64,000 nucleotides of DNA from JAIVJM01 sp963816985 (GCA_963816985.1 CAWFMF010000004.1:3348001-3412000); one strand, 5' to 3'. Positions 7,783 to 15,870 are shown, counted from the stretch's first letter. Notes: a model not told the origin generated them from the letters alone. Made by a program: numbers and translations.

Positions 7783-9105
7783 TTGAAGGCTACTACCAAA
7801 GCGATTATTGCCGTCGCCGTCGCCATCGCCGCCGCCGTCGGGCTCATCGTCTGGCAGGCGAAGTACAGCGGCTCCGCGCACAGCGCGAATCTCACGCCCG
7901 AAGACATGGCGCTCATCGCCGAGGGCCTCTCGGATAGAGAGAAGGCGCGCCTCGCCGGAGATGTCGAGGAGCGTAAGAAGTTCTCCAAAGACATCCAGAG
8001 CATGCTCGCGCTCGCCGAGGAGGCGCGCGCCAAAGGCGTCGCCGACCGCCCCGAAGTCAAGCGGCAGATGGAAGTGATGAAGAGCTTCGTCCTCGCCAGC
8101 CTCTTCGCGCGCAAGCAGCAGGCCGAAGGCGCGGGCGCGACACCGGCGCAGCCGCCCTACTCGAAGGAAGAGACGGACACCTACCTCAAGGAGGCGGGCC
8201 GCGACGAGGAGTTCAACCAGTTCCTTGCCGACTCGCAGAAGACCGGGCTGCTGCCGGAGGGGGAAATCCCCGAAGCGCAGAAGGATCAGGTCAAGGAGCA
8301 GTGGGCGGGCATCCACGTCCTGGCGCGCAAGGGAGCCGCCGCCGGGCTCGACAAGGAGCGCAAGGCGCAGTTGCAGATTCGCCTCCAGCAGGCGCGCGTC
8401 CTCGCCACAATGTACGCCGAGGAGATGGCGAAGAAGCTTGAGCCCTCAGAGCAGGAGATTAGCGAGAAGCTCGCGGCGGCGCGGCGCGAGGCTGAGGACG
8501 TGCTCAAGCGCGCGCGCGGCGGCGAGAACTTCGAGGAGCTGGCGAAAGAGTTCTCGGACGAGCCCGGCGCGAAGAGCACCGGCGGCGAGCTGCCGTGGTT
8601 CGGTCGCGCCACGCCGGGGCAGCCCGGCGGCATGGTCAAGCCGTTCGAGGACGCCGCCTTCGCCCTCAAGGAGGGTGAGATCAGCGACATCGTCGAGACC
8701 GACTTCGGCTTCCACGTCATCAAGACCGAAGGCCGCCGCACCGACAAAGGCCCCGACGGCCAGCCGCAGGAGCAGGTCCACGCCCGTCACATCCTGATTC
8801 AGCCGGAGCTGCCGCAGGCGAACCCCTTTGGCCCGCGCAAGCCCGTCAAGGATCAGATTAAGGACTCCATCATCGAGGAGAAGCAGAAGAAGCTCGTTGA
8901 TGAGATTGTCGCCCGTTCGAGCGTCAAGGTGCCGGAGGACTTCGTCGTCAAGGCTCCGGAGCAGCCGCCCGTCTCGCCCTTCTCGCCGCACGGCGGCCCC
9001 GGCGGCCCCGGTGGCCCCGGTGGCCCTCCGGCCCCCGGCCCTGAAGGCGACGCCGCGCCGCCTCCGGCCCCCGCGCCGAAGGGCTCGGCCCCCAAGAACA
9101 AGTAA
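7783..9105 (+). CDS. Membrane-anchored or secreted parvulin-type peptidyl-prolyl isomerase (SurA-like), copy 2
   Basis: 440 residues from TTG 7783, with AAAGGAAGAG 8-17 bases upstream as RBS. An N-terminal hydrophobic stretch (residues ~5-22, IIAVAVAIAAAVGLIVW) acts as signal anchor or signal peptide. The layout matches copy 1: a shared 'MALIAEGL...KKFSKDIQSML' helical region, a PpiC rotamase domain at about 225-320 (FEELAKEFSDEPGAKSTGG, FALKEGEISDIVETDFGFH), and a C-terminal Gly/Pro-rich tail. It probably arose with copy 1 by tandem duplication. Substrates are unknown. Confidence 0.86.
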   Translation: MKATTKAIIAVAVAIAAAVGLIVWQAKYSGSAHSANLTPEDMALIAEGLSDREKARLAGDVEERKKFSKDIQSMLALAEEARAKGVADRPEVKRQMEVMKSFVLASLFARKQQAEGAGATPAQPPYSKEETDTYLKEAGRDEEFNQFLADSQKTGLLPEGEIPEAQKDQVKEQWAGIHVLARKGAAAGLDKERKAQLQIRLQQARVLATMYAEEMAKKLEPSEQEISEKLAAARREAEDVLKRARGGENFEELAKEFSDEPGAKSTGGELPWFGRATPGQPGGMVKPFEDAAFALKEGEISDIVETDFGFHVIKTEGRRTDKGPDGQPQEQVHARHILIQPELPQANPFGPRKPVKDQIKDSIIEEKQKKLVDEIVARSSVKVPEDFVVKAPEQPPVSPFSPHGGPGGPGGPGGPPAPGPEGDAAPPPAPAPKGSAPKNK

Positions 9106-9149
9106 CGCTCGCGCGGACGGTCACGACCGGGGAGGCGGTTTGAAGTAAG

Positions 9150-10019
9150 GTGCAGTTCGGCGACTACCGCGTAGAGGTCGTGCCCGACGCCGAGTTCCGT
9201 CTGGACGGCGGCGCGATGTTCGGCGTCGTCCCGCGCACGCTCTGGTCGAGGGTCTCGCCGCCCGACGAGCAGAACCGCGTGCGACTGACGACCAACTGCC
9301 TCTACGTCGAGGGCGCGGGCGAGCGCGTCCTCGTCGAGACCGGCCTCGGCGACAAGTGGTCTGAGAAGCACGTCGAGATGTACGGCATCGAGCGGCGCGG
9401 GACTTTCGGCGAGCGTCTGCAAGCACTCACGGGTTGCGCGCCCGAAGACGTGACTGTCGTCGTCAACACGCACCTCCACTTCGACCACGCGGGCGGCAAC
9501 ACCATACTCGACGAAGGCGGTCAGGCCGTCCCGGCCTTCCCGAACGCGCGCTACTTCGTCTCGCAAGCAGAGTACGAGCACGCCGAAGCGCCGCACGAGC
9601 GCGACCGCGCCAGCTACCTGCCGGAGAACTGGCGACCGCTTCGGGCGAGCGGCCAGCTTGAGCTGAAGCCCACGGCCTACGAGGTCTTGCCCGGCCTCAC
9701 GTTGGAGACCGTGGCGGGCCACTCGCGCACGATGCAGTGCCTCCGCCTTGAGCGCGGCGGCCAGACGCTCTACGGCTTCGCCGACCTCGTGCCCACACGC
9801 GCGCACGTCGCGCTCCCCTGGATCATGGGCTACGACCTCTTCCCCGTGGAGACGCTCGAAGCCAAGCGCCGCCTCGTCCCGCAAGCCGCGCGCGAAGGCT
9901 GGCTCTGCCTCTTCTACCACGACGCGGACGCCCCGCTCTGCCGCATCCTCGAAGAGGACGGGAAGCTGCGCGCGGTTGATTATGAGGAAGCGCAGGACGG
10001 TCTTATTCCCGGCGAGTAG
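9150..10019 (+). CDS. Metallo-beta-lactamase-fold hydrolase
   Basis: 289 residues. The zinc-binding motif THLHFDHAGGN (HxHxDH) is near residue 110, a further His is in ETVAGHSRT (~190), an Asp in GFADLVP (~210) and a His in FYHDADAP (~255), so the dinuclear site looks complete. These are hallmarks of the glyoxalase II-like/MBL superfamily. The substrate cannot be told from sequence. Start GTG 9150 has GGAGGCGG 11-18 bases upstream. It precedes MTA phosphorylase by 39 bases, so the two may be co-transcribed. Confidence 0.86.
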   Translation: MQFGDYRVEVVPDAEFRLDGGAMFGVVPRTLWSRVSPPDEQNRVRLTTNCLYVEGAGERVLVETGLGDKWSEKHVEMYGIERRGTFGERLQALTGCAPEDVTVVVNTHLHFDHAGGNTILDEGGQAVPAFPNARYFVSQAEYEHAEAPHERDRASYLPENWRPLRASGQLELKPTAYEVLPGLTLETVAGHSRTMQCLRLERGGQTLYGFADLVPTRAHVALPWIMGYDLFPVETLEAKRRLVPQAAREGWLCLFYHDADAPLCRILEEDGKLRAVDYEEAQDGLIPGE

Positions 10020-10058
10020 TTTTGAATTTATAACTTTTTAAGGTGTCACCCTGAAATC

Positions 10059-10934
10059 ATGAGCACAGCACAAATCGGCATCATCGGCGGCAGCGGTCTC
10101 TACCAGATGCCCGAACTCAAAGAGGTCGAGGAAGTCCGCGTCGAGACGCCGTTCGGCGACCCTTCGGACGCCTTCATCGTCGGGACGCTTGAAGGCGTGC
10201 GCGTGGCCTTCCTGCCGCGCCACGGGCGGGGGCACAGGCTCCTGCCGACGGAGCTTCCTTTCCGCGCCAACATCTACGCCATGAAGACGCTCGGCGTCGA
10301 GCGCATCCTCTCGGCCTCGGCGGTCGGCTCGTTGCAGGAGCAGTACGCGCCGCTCGACATGGTCATCCCCTCGCAGTTCTTCGACCGCACGCGCGCCCGC
10401 GCGCACGAGTCAACCTTCTTCGGCGAAGGCATCGTCGCCCACGTCACGTTCGCGCACCCGGTCTGCGAGTCGCTCGGCGACGTGCTCGAAAAGTCCTGCG
10501 GCGCGGCGGAGGTGAAAGTCCACCGGGGCGGGACGTACCTCTGCATGGAGGGGCCTGCGTTCTCGACCAAGGCCGAGTCTCACGTGTACCGCTCGTGGGG
10601 CATGGATGTCATCGGCATGACGAACTTGCAGGAGGCGAAGCTCGCGCGCGAGGCGGAAATCTGCTACGCGACGCTCGCGCTCGTCACCGACTACGACTGC
10701 TGGCACGAGGGCCACGACGCCGTGACGGTCGAGGCGGTCGTCGAGTATCTCAACAAGAACGTCCGCAACGCCCAGCTCATCATGCGCGAGGCGGTGAAGA
10801 GCTTGAGCCAGACGGAGCGCGCCTGCGAATGCGGCTCGGCGCTCAAGAACGCCATCTTCACGCCGAAGGATTTATGGCCCGACGCGACAACGAAGAAGCT
10901 TGAAGCAATCATCAAAAAATACCAAAGGCCGTGA
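10059..10934 (+). CDS. mtnP: S-methyl-5'-thioadenosine phosphorylase
   Basis: 291 residues of the PNP/MTAP family. It phosphorolyses methylthioadenosine, the by-product of polyamine and related syntheses, to adenine and methylthioribose-1-phosphate. Visible motifs are IGIIGGSGLY (N terminus), LPRHGRGH (phosphate site, ~55), YLCMEGPAFSTKAE (~170), MTNLQEAKLAREAE and TDYDCW (~215). The DYDCW segment favours MTAP over inosine/guanosine phosphorylase. The stop codon TGA lies inside the left arm of the next repeat, so the coding end and the repeat boundary coincide. Confidence 0.92.
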   Translation: MSTAQIGIIGGSGLYQMPELKEVEEVRVETPFGDPSDAFIVGTLEGVRVAFLPRHGRGHRLLPTELPFRANIYAMKTLGVERILSASAVGSLQEQYAPLDMVIPSQFFDRTRARAHESTFFGEGIVAHVTFAHPVCESLGDVLEKSCGAAEVKVHRGGTYLCMEGPAFSTKAESHVYRSWGMDVIGMTNLQEAKLAREAEICYATLALVTDYDCWHEGHDAVTVEAVVEYLNKNVRNAQLIMREAVKSLSQTERACECGSALKNAIFTPKDLWPDATTKKLEAIIKKYQRP

Positions 10935-11043
10935 CGGGTGAACCGTGACAGGTGACGGGAAGAAGTCAGTCTTTCTCCTGTCACCGTTTACGGTTCACGG
11001 TTTACGGCTTTTCCCTGTCACCTGTCACGGTTTACTTGTCACG
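10924..11043. repeat. Heptamer-word hairpin, word family AACCGTG/GGTGAC
   Basis: Units such as AACCGTG and GGTGACG occur in 10924-10959. The complementary set (CGTTTAC, GGTTCAC, GGTTTAC) occurs in 10978-11013, and a third tract at 11013-11043 repeats the CCTGTCA/CGGTTTA words. The mtnP stop lies in the left arm. The central text (CTTTCTCCTGTCAC) and the GTTTACGGCTTT end recur at 50243-50322, so these two loci belong to one family. Confidence 0.82.
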
Positions 11044-11060
11044 TTGAGAGAGGTGTGAAG

Positions 11061-11555
11061 ATGAAGAAATACGTTCTCATGTTGTGCGGGCTGGCTCTGG
11101 CCTCGTCCTTCGCGGCGTCAACGGCGCGGGCGCAGAGCGGGACGGTGGCAACAGGCCCCGACCCTTCGGTCGTCAAAGACGACGACTCGGAGAAGAGCGC
11201 AATACACGAGCTTGAGGTCGCGCGCCACTACTTCAAGATGAAGAAGGCGTATGTGGCGGCCTACAAGCGCACCAACGAGCTGATCGCGGGCTACCCGGAA
11301 TTCTCGCGCCTCGACGAGGTGCTCTACATCGCCGGGATGAGCGGCCTCTATCTCTCGGAGGGGAAGGGCAAGCAGCCTCTGCCGAAGGCTACGCTGGAGG
11401 AGGCCAAGGAATATTCGCCCGAAGCCCTGCGCGTCGAGGCGCGCACCTACCTCTCGCGCCTCGTCGAGCAGTTCCCCGAAAGCAAGTTCCGCAAGCAGGC
11501 CGAGGACGGGCTCCGCACGCTCGGCGTCGCCCAGAAGGTAAACAGTCAACAGTGA
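11061..11555 (+). CDS. Secreted BamD/TPR-like repeat protein
   Basis: 164 residues with a signal peptide (MKKYVLMLCGLALASSFAA, cut near ARAQ). The mature part has helical repeats: HYFKMKKAYVAAYKRTNELI, YPEFSRLDEVLYIAG and YLSRLVEQFPESKFRKQAED. The 'YPxSxxxxEALY ... FPxSxYxxxA' pattern resembles the tetratricopeptide-like domain of outer-membrane assembly lipoprotein BamD/YfiO, but there is no lipobox Cys and the protein is shorter. A GTG two codons upstream is possible, but GAGAGAGG ends 7 bases before ATG 11061. Role inferred as an envelope scaffold. Confidence 0.7.
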   Translation: MKKYVLMLCGLALASSFAASTARAQSGTVATGPDPSVVKDDDSEKSAIHELEVARHYFKMKKAYVAAYKRTNELIAGYPEFSRLDEVLYIAGMSGLYLSEGKGKQPLPKATLEEAKEYSPEALRVEARTYLSRLVEQFPESKFRKQAEDGLRTLGVAQKVNSQQ

Positions 11556-11577
11556 GCAGCTAAGAGCTGACAGCTAT
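11541..11577. repeat. Short single-armed heptamer-like array
   Basis: Units near CAACAGT/GAGCAGC/TAAGAGC/TGACAGC span the stop codon of the preceding gene. No second arm is evident. It is a weak member of the heptamer family, listed because the stop codon again lies inside it. Confidence 0.45.
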
Positions 11578-11603
11578 CCATTCCACAGGAGAACATAGAG
11601 GAC

Positions 11604-12545
11604 GTGTCATTACTGGTTGTCGGGTCGGTGGCGTTCGACGCGGTCGAGACGCCTTTCGGGAAGCGGGAGCGGATGCTCGGCGGGTCGGCGACGCACTTCT
11701 CGCTGGCGGCGAGCTTCTTCACGGACGTGCGCGTGGTCGGCGTGGTGGGCGGCGACTTCGGCGCGGAGGAGATGGGCGTCTTCGAGCGCCACGGCGTGAA
11801 CACCGCCGACCTCGAACGCGTCGAGGGCGGGCAGACCTTCTTCTGGCGCGGGCGCTACGACTTCGACTTGAACACCGCGCACACGCTCGACACGCAGCTC
11901 AACGTCTTCGCCGACTTCAAGCCGAAGCTCTCCGAAGATTCGCGCCGCGCGCGGATGGTCTTCCTCGGCAACATCCAGCCGGACTTGCAGAGGGAAGTGC
12001 GCGAGCAGGTGAGGGGCGCGGAGTTGGTCGCGCTCGACACGATGAACTACTGGATTTCGACCGTGCCCGAACAGGTCGTCGAGGCCATCCGCGTGGTTGA
12101 TGTCGTCATCATCAACGACGCCGAGGCGCGGCAACTCGCGGGCGAGCCGAACCTCGTCAAAGCGGCGCGCAAGATTCTTTCGTGGGGGCCGCGCGCGCTC
12201 GTCGTCAAGCGCGGCGAATACGGCGCGGCGATGTTCACCGGCGAGTCTTACTTCGCCATCCCGGCCTACCCGCTCGAAACGGTCTTCGACCCGACGGGCG
12301 CGGGCGACACCTTCGCGGGCGGCTTCATGGGCTACCTCGCAAGCCATGACCTCGCCGACGAAGAGACCATGCGCCGCGCCATCATCTTCGGCTCGGTGAT
12401 GGCCTCCTTCAACGTCGAGGAGTTCGGCACCGAGCGCGTCCAGCGCCTTACGACCGAAGAGGTCAACCGCCGCTTCCGCGAGTTCAAGCGCATGACCAAC
12501 TTCGAGGCCATCCCGTTCGAGCGCGCCGAACGCGCCACGCGGTAA
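11604..12545 (+). CDS. PfkB-family carbohydrate or nucleoside kinase
   Basis: 313 residues. The ribokinase-fold signature DPTGAGDTFAGGFMGY near residue 232 contains the catalytic Asp and anion hole, and the N-terminal GSVAFDAVETPFG plus MLGGSATHFSLAAS form the substrate lid region. The substrate is not determinable. Adenosine-kinase-like or sugar-kinase activity are both possible, and the nearby MTA phosphorylase makes a nucleoside/ribose link plausible but unproven. GTG 11604 is chosen because it starts directly at the first beta strand (SLLVVGS), with GGAGAA and GAGG upstream. Confidence 0.85.
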   Translation: MSLLVVGSVAFDAVETPFGKRERMLGGSATHFSLAASFFTDVRVVGVVGGDFGAEEMGVFERHGVNTADLERVEGGQTFFWRGRYDFDLNTAHTLDTQLNVFADFKPKLSEDSRRARMVFLGNIQPDLQREVREQVRGAELVALDTMNYWISTVPEQVVEAIRVVDVVIINDAEARQLAGEPNLVKAARKILSWGPRALVVKRGEYGAAMFTGESYFAIPAYPLETVFDPTGAGDTFAGGFMGYLASHDLADEETMRRAIIFGSVMASFNVEEFGTERVQRLTTEEVNRRFREFKRMTNFEAIPFERAERATR

Positions 12546-12555
12546 GAAGGCGCAG

Positions 12556-12657
12556 AAGGTTAAGAGGGGAAGAGGGCAAAGGGGGAAAGCGCAACGCGCC
12601 GGTCGAGGCCGTTCTCGCTCTTCCCCTTTAACCTTTTCCCCTTTTTACCTTTTCCCC
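12556..12657. repeat. Heptamer-word hairpin, purine-rich word family (A/G)AGGGG
   Basis: A purine-only tract of AAGGTTA/AGAGGGG/AAGAGGG/CAAAGGG units (12556-12591) faces pyrimidine tracts CTCTTCCCCTTTAACCTT and CCTTTTCCCC (12619-12657). The element begins about 10 bases after the kinase stop and ends 50 bases before the next ATG. The right end leads directly into CCTATAATG (12657-12665), which contains a consensus -10 hexamer with no clear -35. Confidence 0.8.
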
Positions 12658-12706
12658 CTATAATGCTTTCCGTTCGCTTCAATCATTCCACATTCCGGGG
12701 GTTTTC

Positions 12707-13126
12707 ATGTTCTGTCCTGTTTGCGAGTCGGAATACACGGAGGGCATCACCACCTGCCCGGACGACGGCGCGGAGCTGGTCGAGCGTCTGACGCCGGAGA
12801 ACACTTTGCACGACAACAGCGAGGCGCGGTTCGTGCCGTTGCACAACATCGGTTCGCCCGCCGAGGCCGAGATGGTCAACGACATCCTCACGCAGAACGG
12901 CATCCGCTCGGCGGTGCAGTCGGGCGGCATGGACGCCTTCTCGCCCCTGCTCTCGACGACCTCGCCCGGCGCGCTCGTCCTCGTTGACGAGCGCGACCTC
13001 GACCGCGCGCAGGAGATTTACAACTCCTTCTTCGGCGGCGATACGACGCCGCTCACCGGCATGACGAGCGAGGAGGAGGAGGAACAGCGGGAGGAAGAGG
13101 AAGAAGACGCGCGGGACGACGACTGA
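12707..13126 (+). CDS. Zinc-ribbon plus DUF2007 putative signal-transducing protein
   Basis: 139 residues. The N terminus has a CxxC...CxxD zinc-ribbon-like start (MFCPVCESEYTEGITTCPDD). Residues ~45-110 match the DUF2007 pattern: FVPLHNIGSPAEAEMVNDIL, NGIRSAVQSGG, ALVLVDERDLDRAQEIY. DUF2007 has a PII-like ferredoxin fold and is annotated only as a putative prokaryotic signal-transducing protein. The last ~25 residues are almost all Glu/Asp. It is cytosolic and its partner is unknown. It stands alone between two intergenic repeat regions. Confidence 0.75.
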   Translation: MFCPVCESEYTEGITTCPDDGAELVERLTPENTLHDNSEARFVPLHNIGSPAEAEMVNDILTQNGIRSAVQSGGMDAFSPLLSTTSPGALVLVDERDLDRAQEIYNSFFGGDTTPLTGMTSEEEEEQREEEEEDARDDD

Positions 13127-13138
13127 AGGGTGTTGAAG

Positions 13139-13226
13139 AAGCCGCTGTTTGAAATTTCAAACCTCAGATTTGAGATTCAAACGGCAAGACTTTCATCCTT
13201 CATCATTCCGCATTCAACATTTCCTT
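13139..13226. repeat. Degenerate heptamer-like intergenic arrays
   Basis: A short imperfect hairpin, TTTGAAATTTCAAACC with TTTGAGATTCAAAC (about 13147-13181), is followed by a single-sided array TTCATCC/TTCATCA/TTCCGCA/TTCAACA (13193-13220). The latter is nearly the right arm of the 2943-3080 hairpin without its partner. It ends just before the cutA RBS. Confidence 0.6.
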
Positions 13227-13243
13227 TGTGGAGGTTTTAGACC

Positions 13244-13642
13244 GTGGCGGGTGCGAATTCGGCGGCCATCGTGGTGTTGCTGACGGCGGGGAGCAGCGAG
13301 GAGGCTTCGCGTTTGGCGGAGATGCTGGTCGGGGCTCACCTCGCGGCGTGCGTGCAGATCATGCCGCAGATGGAGTCGGTCTACCGCTGGAAGGGCTCAG
13401 TCCACCGCGAGCCGGAATTCCTCTTGCTGGCGAAGACGACCTCCGCGTGCTTCGACGAGTTGGAACGCGAAGTCCGTGCCCTTCATACTTACGACACGCC
13501 CGAAATCATCGCCCTGCCCGTGAGCCACGTCTCCGCGCCGTACCTCGACTGGGTCATCTCGAACGCCTTCCCGCCGCTCGTCTCGCGCACGGGCACGGAC
13601 GAGAACCCCGCCCCGCCGCCGCCCCCCGCGCCGGAAGATTAG
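13244..13642 (+). CDS. cutA: CutA1-type divalent-cation tolerance protein
   Basis: 132 residues, small trimeric ferredoxin-like protein. Diagnostic segments are LAACVQIMPQMESVYRWKG (residues ~38-56), EFLLLAKTT and YDTPEIIALPVSH. CutA is linked to copper tolerance in E. coli, but its biochemical role is not settled. GTG 13244 has GGAGG at 13230-13234. The C-terminal Pro-rich tail and stop overlap by four bases with the convergent LOG-family gene. Confidence 0.9.
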   Translation: MAGANSAAIVVLLTAGSSEEASRLAEMLVGAHLAACVQIMPQMESVYRWKGSVHREPEFLLLAKTTSACFDELEREVRALHTYDTPEIIALPVSHVSAPYLDWVISNAFPPLVSRTGTDENPAPPPPPAPED

Positions 13643-14415
13643 TAGTCGTAGCCCGTGCCTTCTATCTCGCGCAGAGAGTCCTGACTGCGGACGACTATCT
13701 CGACGGCCTCCGAAGGCGAGTCGGTGCAGCGCAGCAGTTTCAAATCCTTCTCCGAGACGTACTTCGATTCCAGCATCATCTCCTTAATCCACTTAATCAT
13801 CCCGGCCCAGTAATCCGTCCCGAAGAGCACGACGGGGAAGTGCTTAATCTTGCGCGTCTGGATGAGCGTCAGCGCCTCGAACAGCTCGTCGAGCGTGCCG
13901 AAGCCGCCGGGGAAGATGATGAAGGCGTTGCTGTACTTGACGAACATCGTCTTGCGGACGAAGAAGTATTTGAAGACGAGCGTGCGGGTCTGGTAGTCGT
14001 TCGGCTTCTGCTCGAAGGGCAGCTCGATGTTGCAGCCGACGGAGACGCCGCCCGCCTCGAACGCGCCGCGGTTGGCCGCCTCCATGATGCCGGGGCCGCC
14101 GCCCGTGATGACCGAGAAGCCCGCGCGCACGAGGAGCGCCGCCGTCTCCTGCGCCGCCGCGTAGTAAGGGTCTGAGGGGGGCGTGCGCGCCGAGCCGAAG
14201 ATGGAGACGCCGCGCTGGATGGTCGCCAAATCGTCGAAGCCCTCGACGAACTCGCCCATGATGCGGAAGACTCGCCACGTGTCCGTGTGCGTGAACTCGT
14301 CCGCGCGCGGCGTCTCAAGCAACTGCTCGTCCTGCGTCGTGCCCCTCGCCTGCGGCGCGTTCAACTCCTGCTCCGCCAACTGCTGCTCGGCCTGCTCTTT
14401 GTTGGTTTCAGTCAT
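13639..14415 (-). CDS. LOG-family Rossmann-fold protein (TIGR00730 group)
   Basis: 258 residues. Nucleotide-binding signatures are GGGPGIMEAANRGAFEAGG (~105) and PGGFGTLDELFEALTL (~175), which define the LOG/lysine-decarboxylase-like family. Characterised members cleave the ribose-5'-phosphate from cytokinin or AMP-type nucleotides, and many bacterial ones are uncharacterised. The N-terminal ~60 residues are Gln/Glu-rich and probably disordered. It converges on cutA. The upstream side is occupied by a heptamer hairpin. Confidence 0.85.
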   Translation of the reverse strand: MTETNKEQAEQQLAEQELNAPQARGTTQDEQLLETPRADEFTHTDTWRVFRIMGEFVEGFDDLATIQRGVSIFGSARTPPSDPYYAAAQETAALLVRAGFSVITGGGPGIMEAANRGAFEAGGVSVGCNIELPFEQKPNDYQTRTLVFKYFFVRKTMFVKYSNAFIIFPGGFGTLDELFEALTLIQTRKIKHFPVVLFGTDYWAGMIKWIKEMMLESKYVSEKDLKLLRCTDSPSEAVEIVVRSQDSLREIEGTGYDY

Positions 14416-14421
14416 AAAGGA

Positions 14422-14549
14422 AGCGATTAGCGATTAGCTTTTAGCTGTTAGCTTTTTGTTTCTGAGAAGGATTGGCGGGCTTCGATGAAGCGGGCACGCC
14501 TCACAACCATGTTTTAGCTGAAAGCTAAAAGCCAACAGCTAATAGCTTT
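14422..14549. repeat. Heptamer-word hairpin, word family ATTAGCT/TTTAGCT
   Basis: Units ATTAGCG, ATTAGCT, TTTAGCT, GTTAGCT occur at 14422-14456, and the complementary set (TTTAGCT/GAAAGCT/AAAAGCC/AACAGCT/AATAGCT) at 14512-14549. They are separated by ~55 bases of ordinary sequence. Both flanking genes are on the minus strand. The right arm starts exactly after the fabI stop codon, and the left arm lies just upstream of the LOG-family ATG. Confidence 0.83.
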
Positions 14550-15310
14550 CAAAACGCCATGATGTTGTAGCCGCAGTCCACGTGCAGAACTTCGCCGGTG
14601 ATGCCGGAGGCGAGGGGGCTACAGAGGAAGACGGCGGCGTTGCCGACCTCGCGCGCCTCGACGTTGCGGCGCAGGGGGGCGTGCTCGGCGTGGTGCTTGA
14701 GCATCGCGGAGAGGTTGCCGACGCCGCGCGCGGCGAGGGTCTGAATCGGCCCGGCGCTGATGGAGTTGACGCGGATGTTGCGCGGGCCGAGGTCTGAGGC
14801 GAGATAGCGCGTGCTCGCTTCGAGCGCGGCCTTCGCCACGCCCATCACGTTGTAGTTCGGCACGACCTTCTCCGCGCCGTAGTAGGTCATCGAGATGATG
14901 CTCCCGCCCTCGGTCATCAAGGGCGCGGCGGCGCGCGACAACTCGGCGAGCGAGTAGGCGCTGATGTCGAGCGCCATCGTGAAGGCCTCGCGCGTCGTCG
15001 CCAGAAACTCGCCTTCGAGCGCCTCGCGCGGCGCGAACGCGAGCGAGTGGATGAGAAAGTCGAGCCGCCCGAACTTCTCCTTGAGCACCGAGAAAGTCTC
15101 GGCGACCTCCTCCGGCTTCGTCACGTCGCACTGGATGAGCGGCGCGTCCGTCCCGCCGGTCAGACTCTCGACGTTCTCCCTCAGTCGCTCGTTCTGGTAA
15201 GTGAACGCGAGCCGCGCGCCCGCCTCAGCGCACGCCTGCGCCGTCGCCCACGCAATCGAACGCTTGTTGGCGACGCCGAAGATGATTCCGGTTCTATTTT
15301 CCAGCAGCAT
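14549..15310 (-). CDS. fabI: Enoyl-[acyl-carrier-protein] reductase (NADH)
   Basis: 253 residues of the SDR superfamily. It reduces enoyl-ACP in the last step of each fatty-acid elongation cycle. The FabI-type nucleotide motif GVANKRSIAWATAQACAEAG lies at ~12-31, IHSLAFAPREALEGEFL near 92, and the FabI catalytic pair Tyr-x6-Lys in YNVMGVAKAALEAS near 156-163. Length and motifs fit well. The only odd point is the TGA stop abutting the heptamer array on its 3' side. Confidence 0.95.
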   Translation of the reverse strand: MLLENRTGIIFGVANKRSIAWATAQACAEAGARLAFTYQNERLRENVESLTGGTDAPLIQCDVTKPEEVAETFSVLKEKFGRLDFLIHSLAFAPREALEGEFLATTREAFTMALDISAYSLAELSRAAAPLMTEGGSIISMTYYGAEKVVPNYNVMGVAKAALEASTRYLASDLGPRNIRVNSISAGPIQTLAARGVGNLSAMLKHHAEHAPLRRNVEAREVGNAAVFLCSPLASGITGEVLHVDCGYNIMAF

Positions 15311-15337
15311 TATCGAAGCGCCTCTTCAACTTTTTCT

Positions 15338-15658
15338 CTATTCAACGTCAATGCGATAACTCACCATCCAAAGTTCGAGTTGTTCGAGCCGTTCTTTCCA
15401 GCGGGCTTTGAACCGTCGCATCCATTGGCGATTCTTAGCCGAGTCCGGCACGTCCACAACAATTCTCACTAGGTTGTCCCGGTAAAGGACTCCACTGTGA
15501 CGCCAGTGCCCTTCGACTTTTTGGGTCTCGTAACTTACCGCCCCGAAGTGGTCTCCGACCTCCAGCACCGCTTCAGCCAGCCATTCGGAAGGCACTGCCC
15601 GCCCGTCATTGAACTGTAGAGGGAGCATGACCTCGAATCGCCGCCAACTGCTGCTCAT
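15338..15658 (-). CDS. Small protein of unknown function, second gene of a two-gene cassette
   Basis: 106 residues from ATG 15658. Recognisable blocks are MLPLQFNDGRAVP, GDHFGAVSYETQ, YRDNLVRIVVDVPD, RRFKARWKERLEQLELWMVSY. From memory, similar ~100-residue proteins occur scattered in cyanobacteria and planctomycetes, always next to a ~70-residue partner like the gene upstream here. I cannot name a family. The coding region overlaps the upstream ORF by 53 bases, which suggests translational coupling. A toxin-antitoxin or similar paired function is a guess from size and arrangement only. Confidence 0.6.
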   Translation of the reverse strand: MSSSWRRFEVMLPLQFNDGRAVPSEWLAEAVLEVGDHFGAVSYETQKVEGHWRHSGVLYRDNLVRIVVDVPDSAKNRQWMRRFKARWKERLEQLELWMVSYRIDVE

Positions 15659-15830
15659 AGGTCGTTTTGCCTTTAACGGTGAATGGAATGTTTTGGTCGG
15701 CGAGAGCTTCAAGGGCAGCCTCTGGAATCAGGTGCTCGCCCGAACTAAGGACGTGGCCTGAAAAGCGTCCGAGGAGAAATGCTAAAGCGCGCGTCTCCGT
15801 CTCGCGGTCAGGGAAAATGATCGTCACCAT
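15606..15830 (-). CDS. Small protein of unknown function, first gene of a two-gene cassette
   Basis: 74 residues starting MVTIIFPDRETETRALAFL and containing FSGHVLSSGEHLIPEAAL and IPFTVKGKTTYEQQLAAIR. It has no signal peptide or membrane segment, and a mixed alpha/beta composition. It overlaps its downstream partner by 53 bases in another frame. The upstream region (15831-15864) is short and ends in the CGTTACG array. The protein is coherent (no shadow-like Arg/Pro excess, unlike the overlapping plus-strand frame), so I take it as real. Confidence 0.6.
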   Translation of the reverse strand: MVTIIFPDRETETRALAFLLGRFSGHVLSSGEHLIPEAALEALADQNIPFTVKGKTTYEQQLAAIRGHAPSTVQ

Positions 15831-15848
15831 CAGATGTGTTTACTCCTT

Positions 15849-15870
15849 CGTTACGCGTTACGCGTTACGC
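15849..15870. repeat. Single-armed heptamer array, three exact CGTTACG units
   Basis: Three perfect tandem copies of CGTTACG (15849-15855, 15856-15862, 15863-15869). No inverted partner is nearby. On the minus strand the array supplies the TAA stop of the M48 peptidase gene, the clearest case of a stop codon contributed by a heptamer array. Confidence 0.75.
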
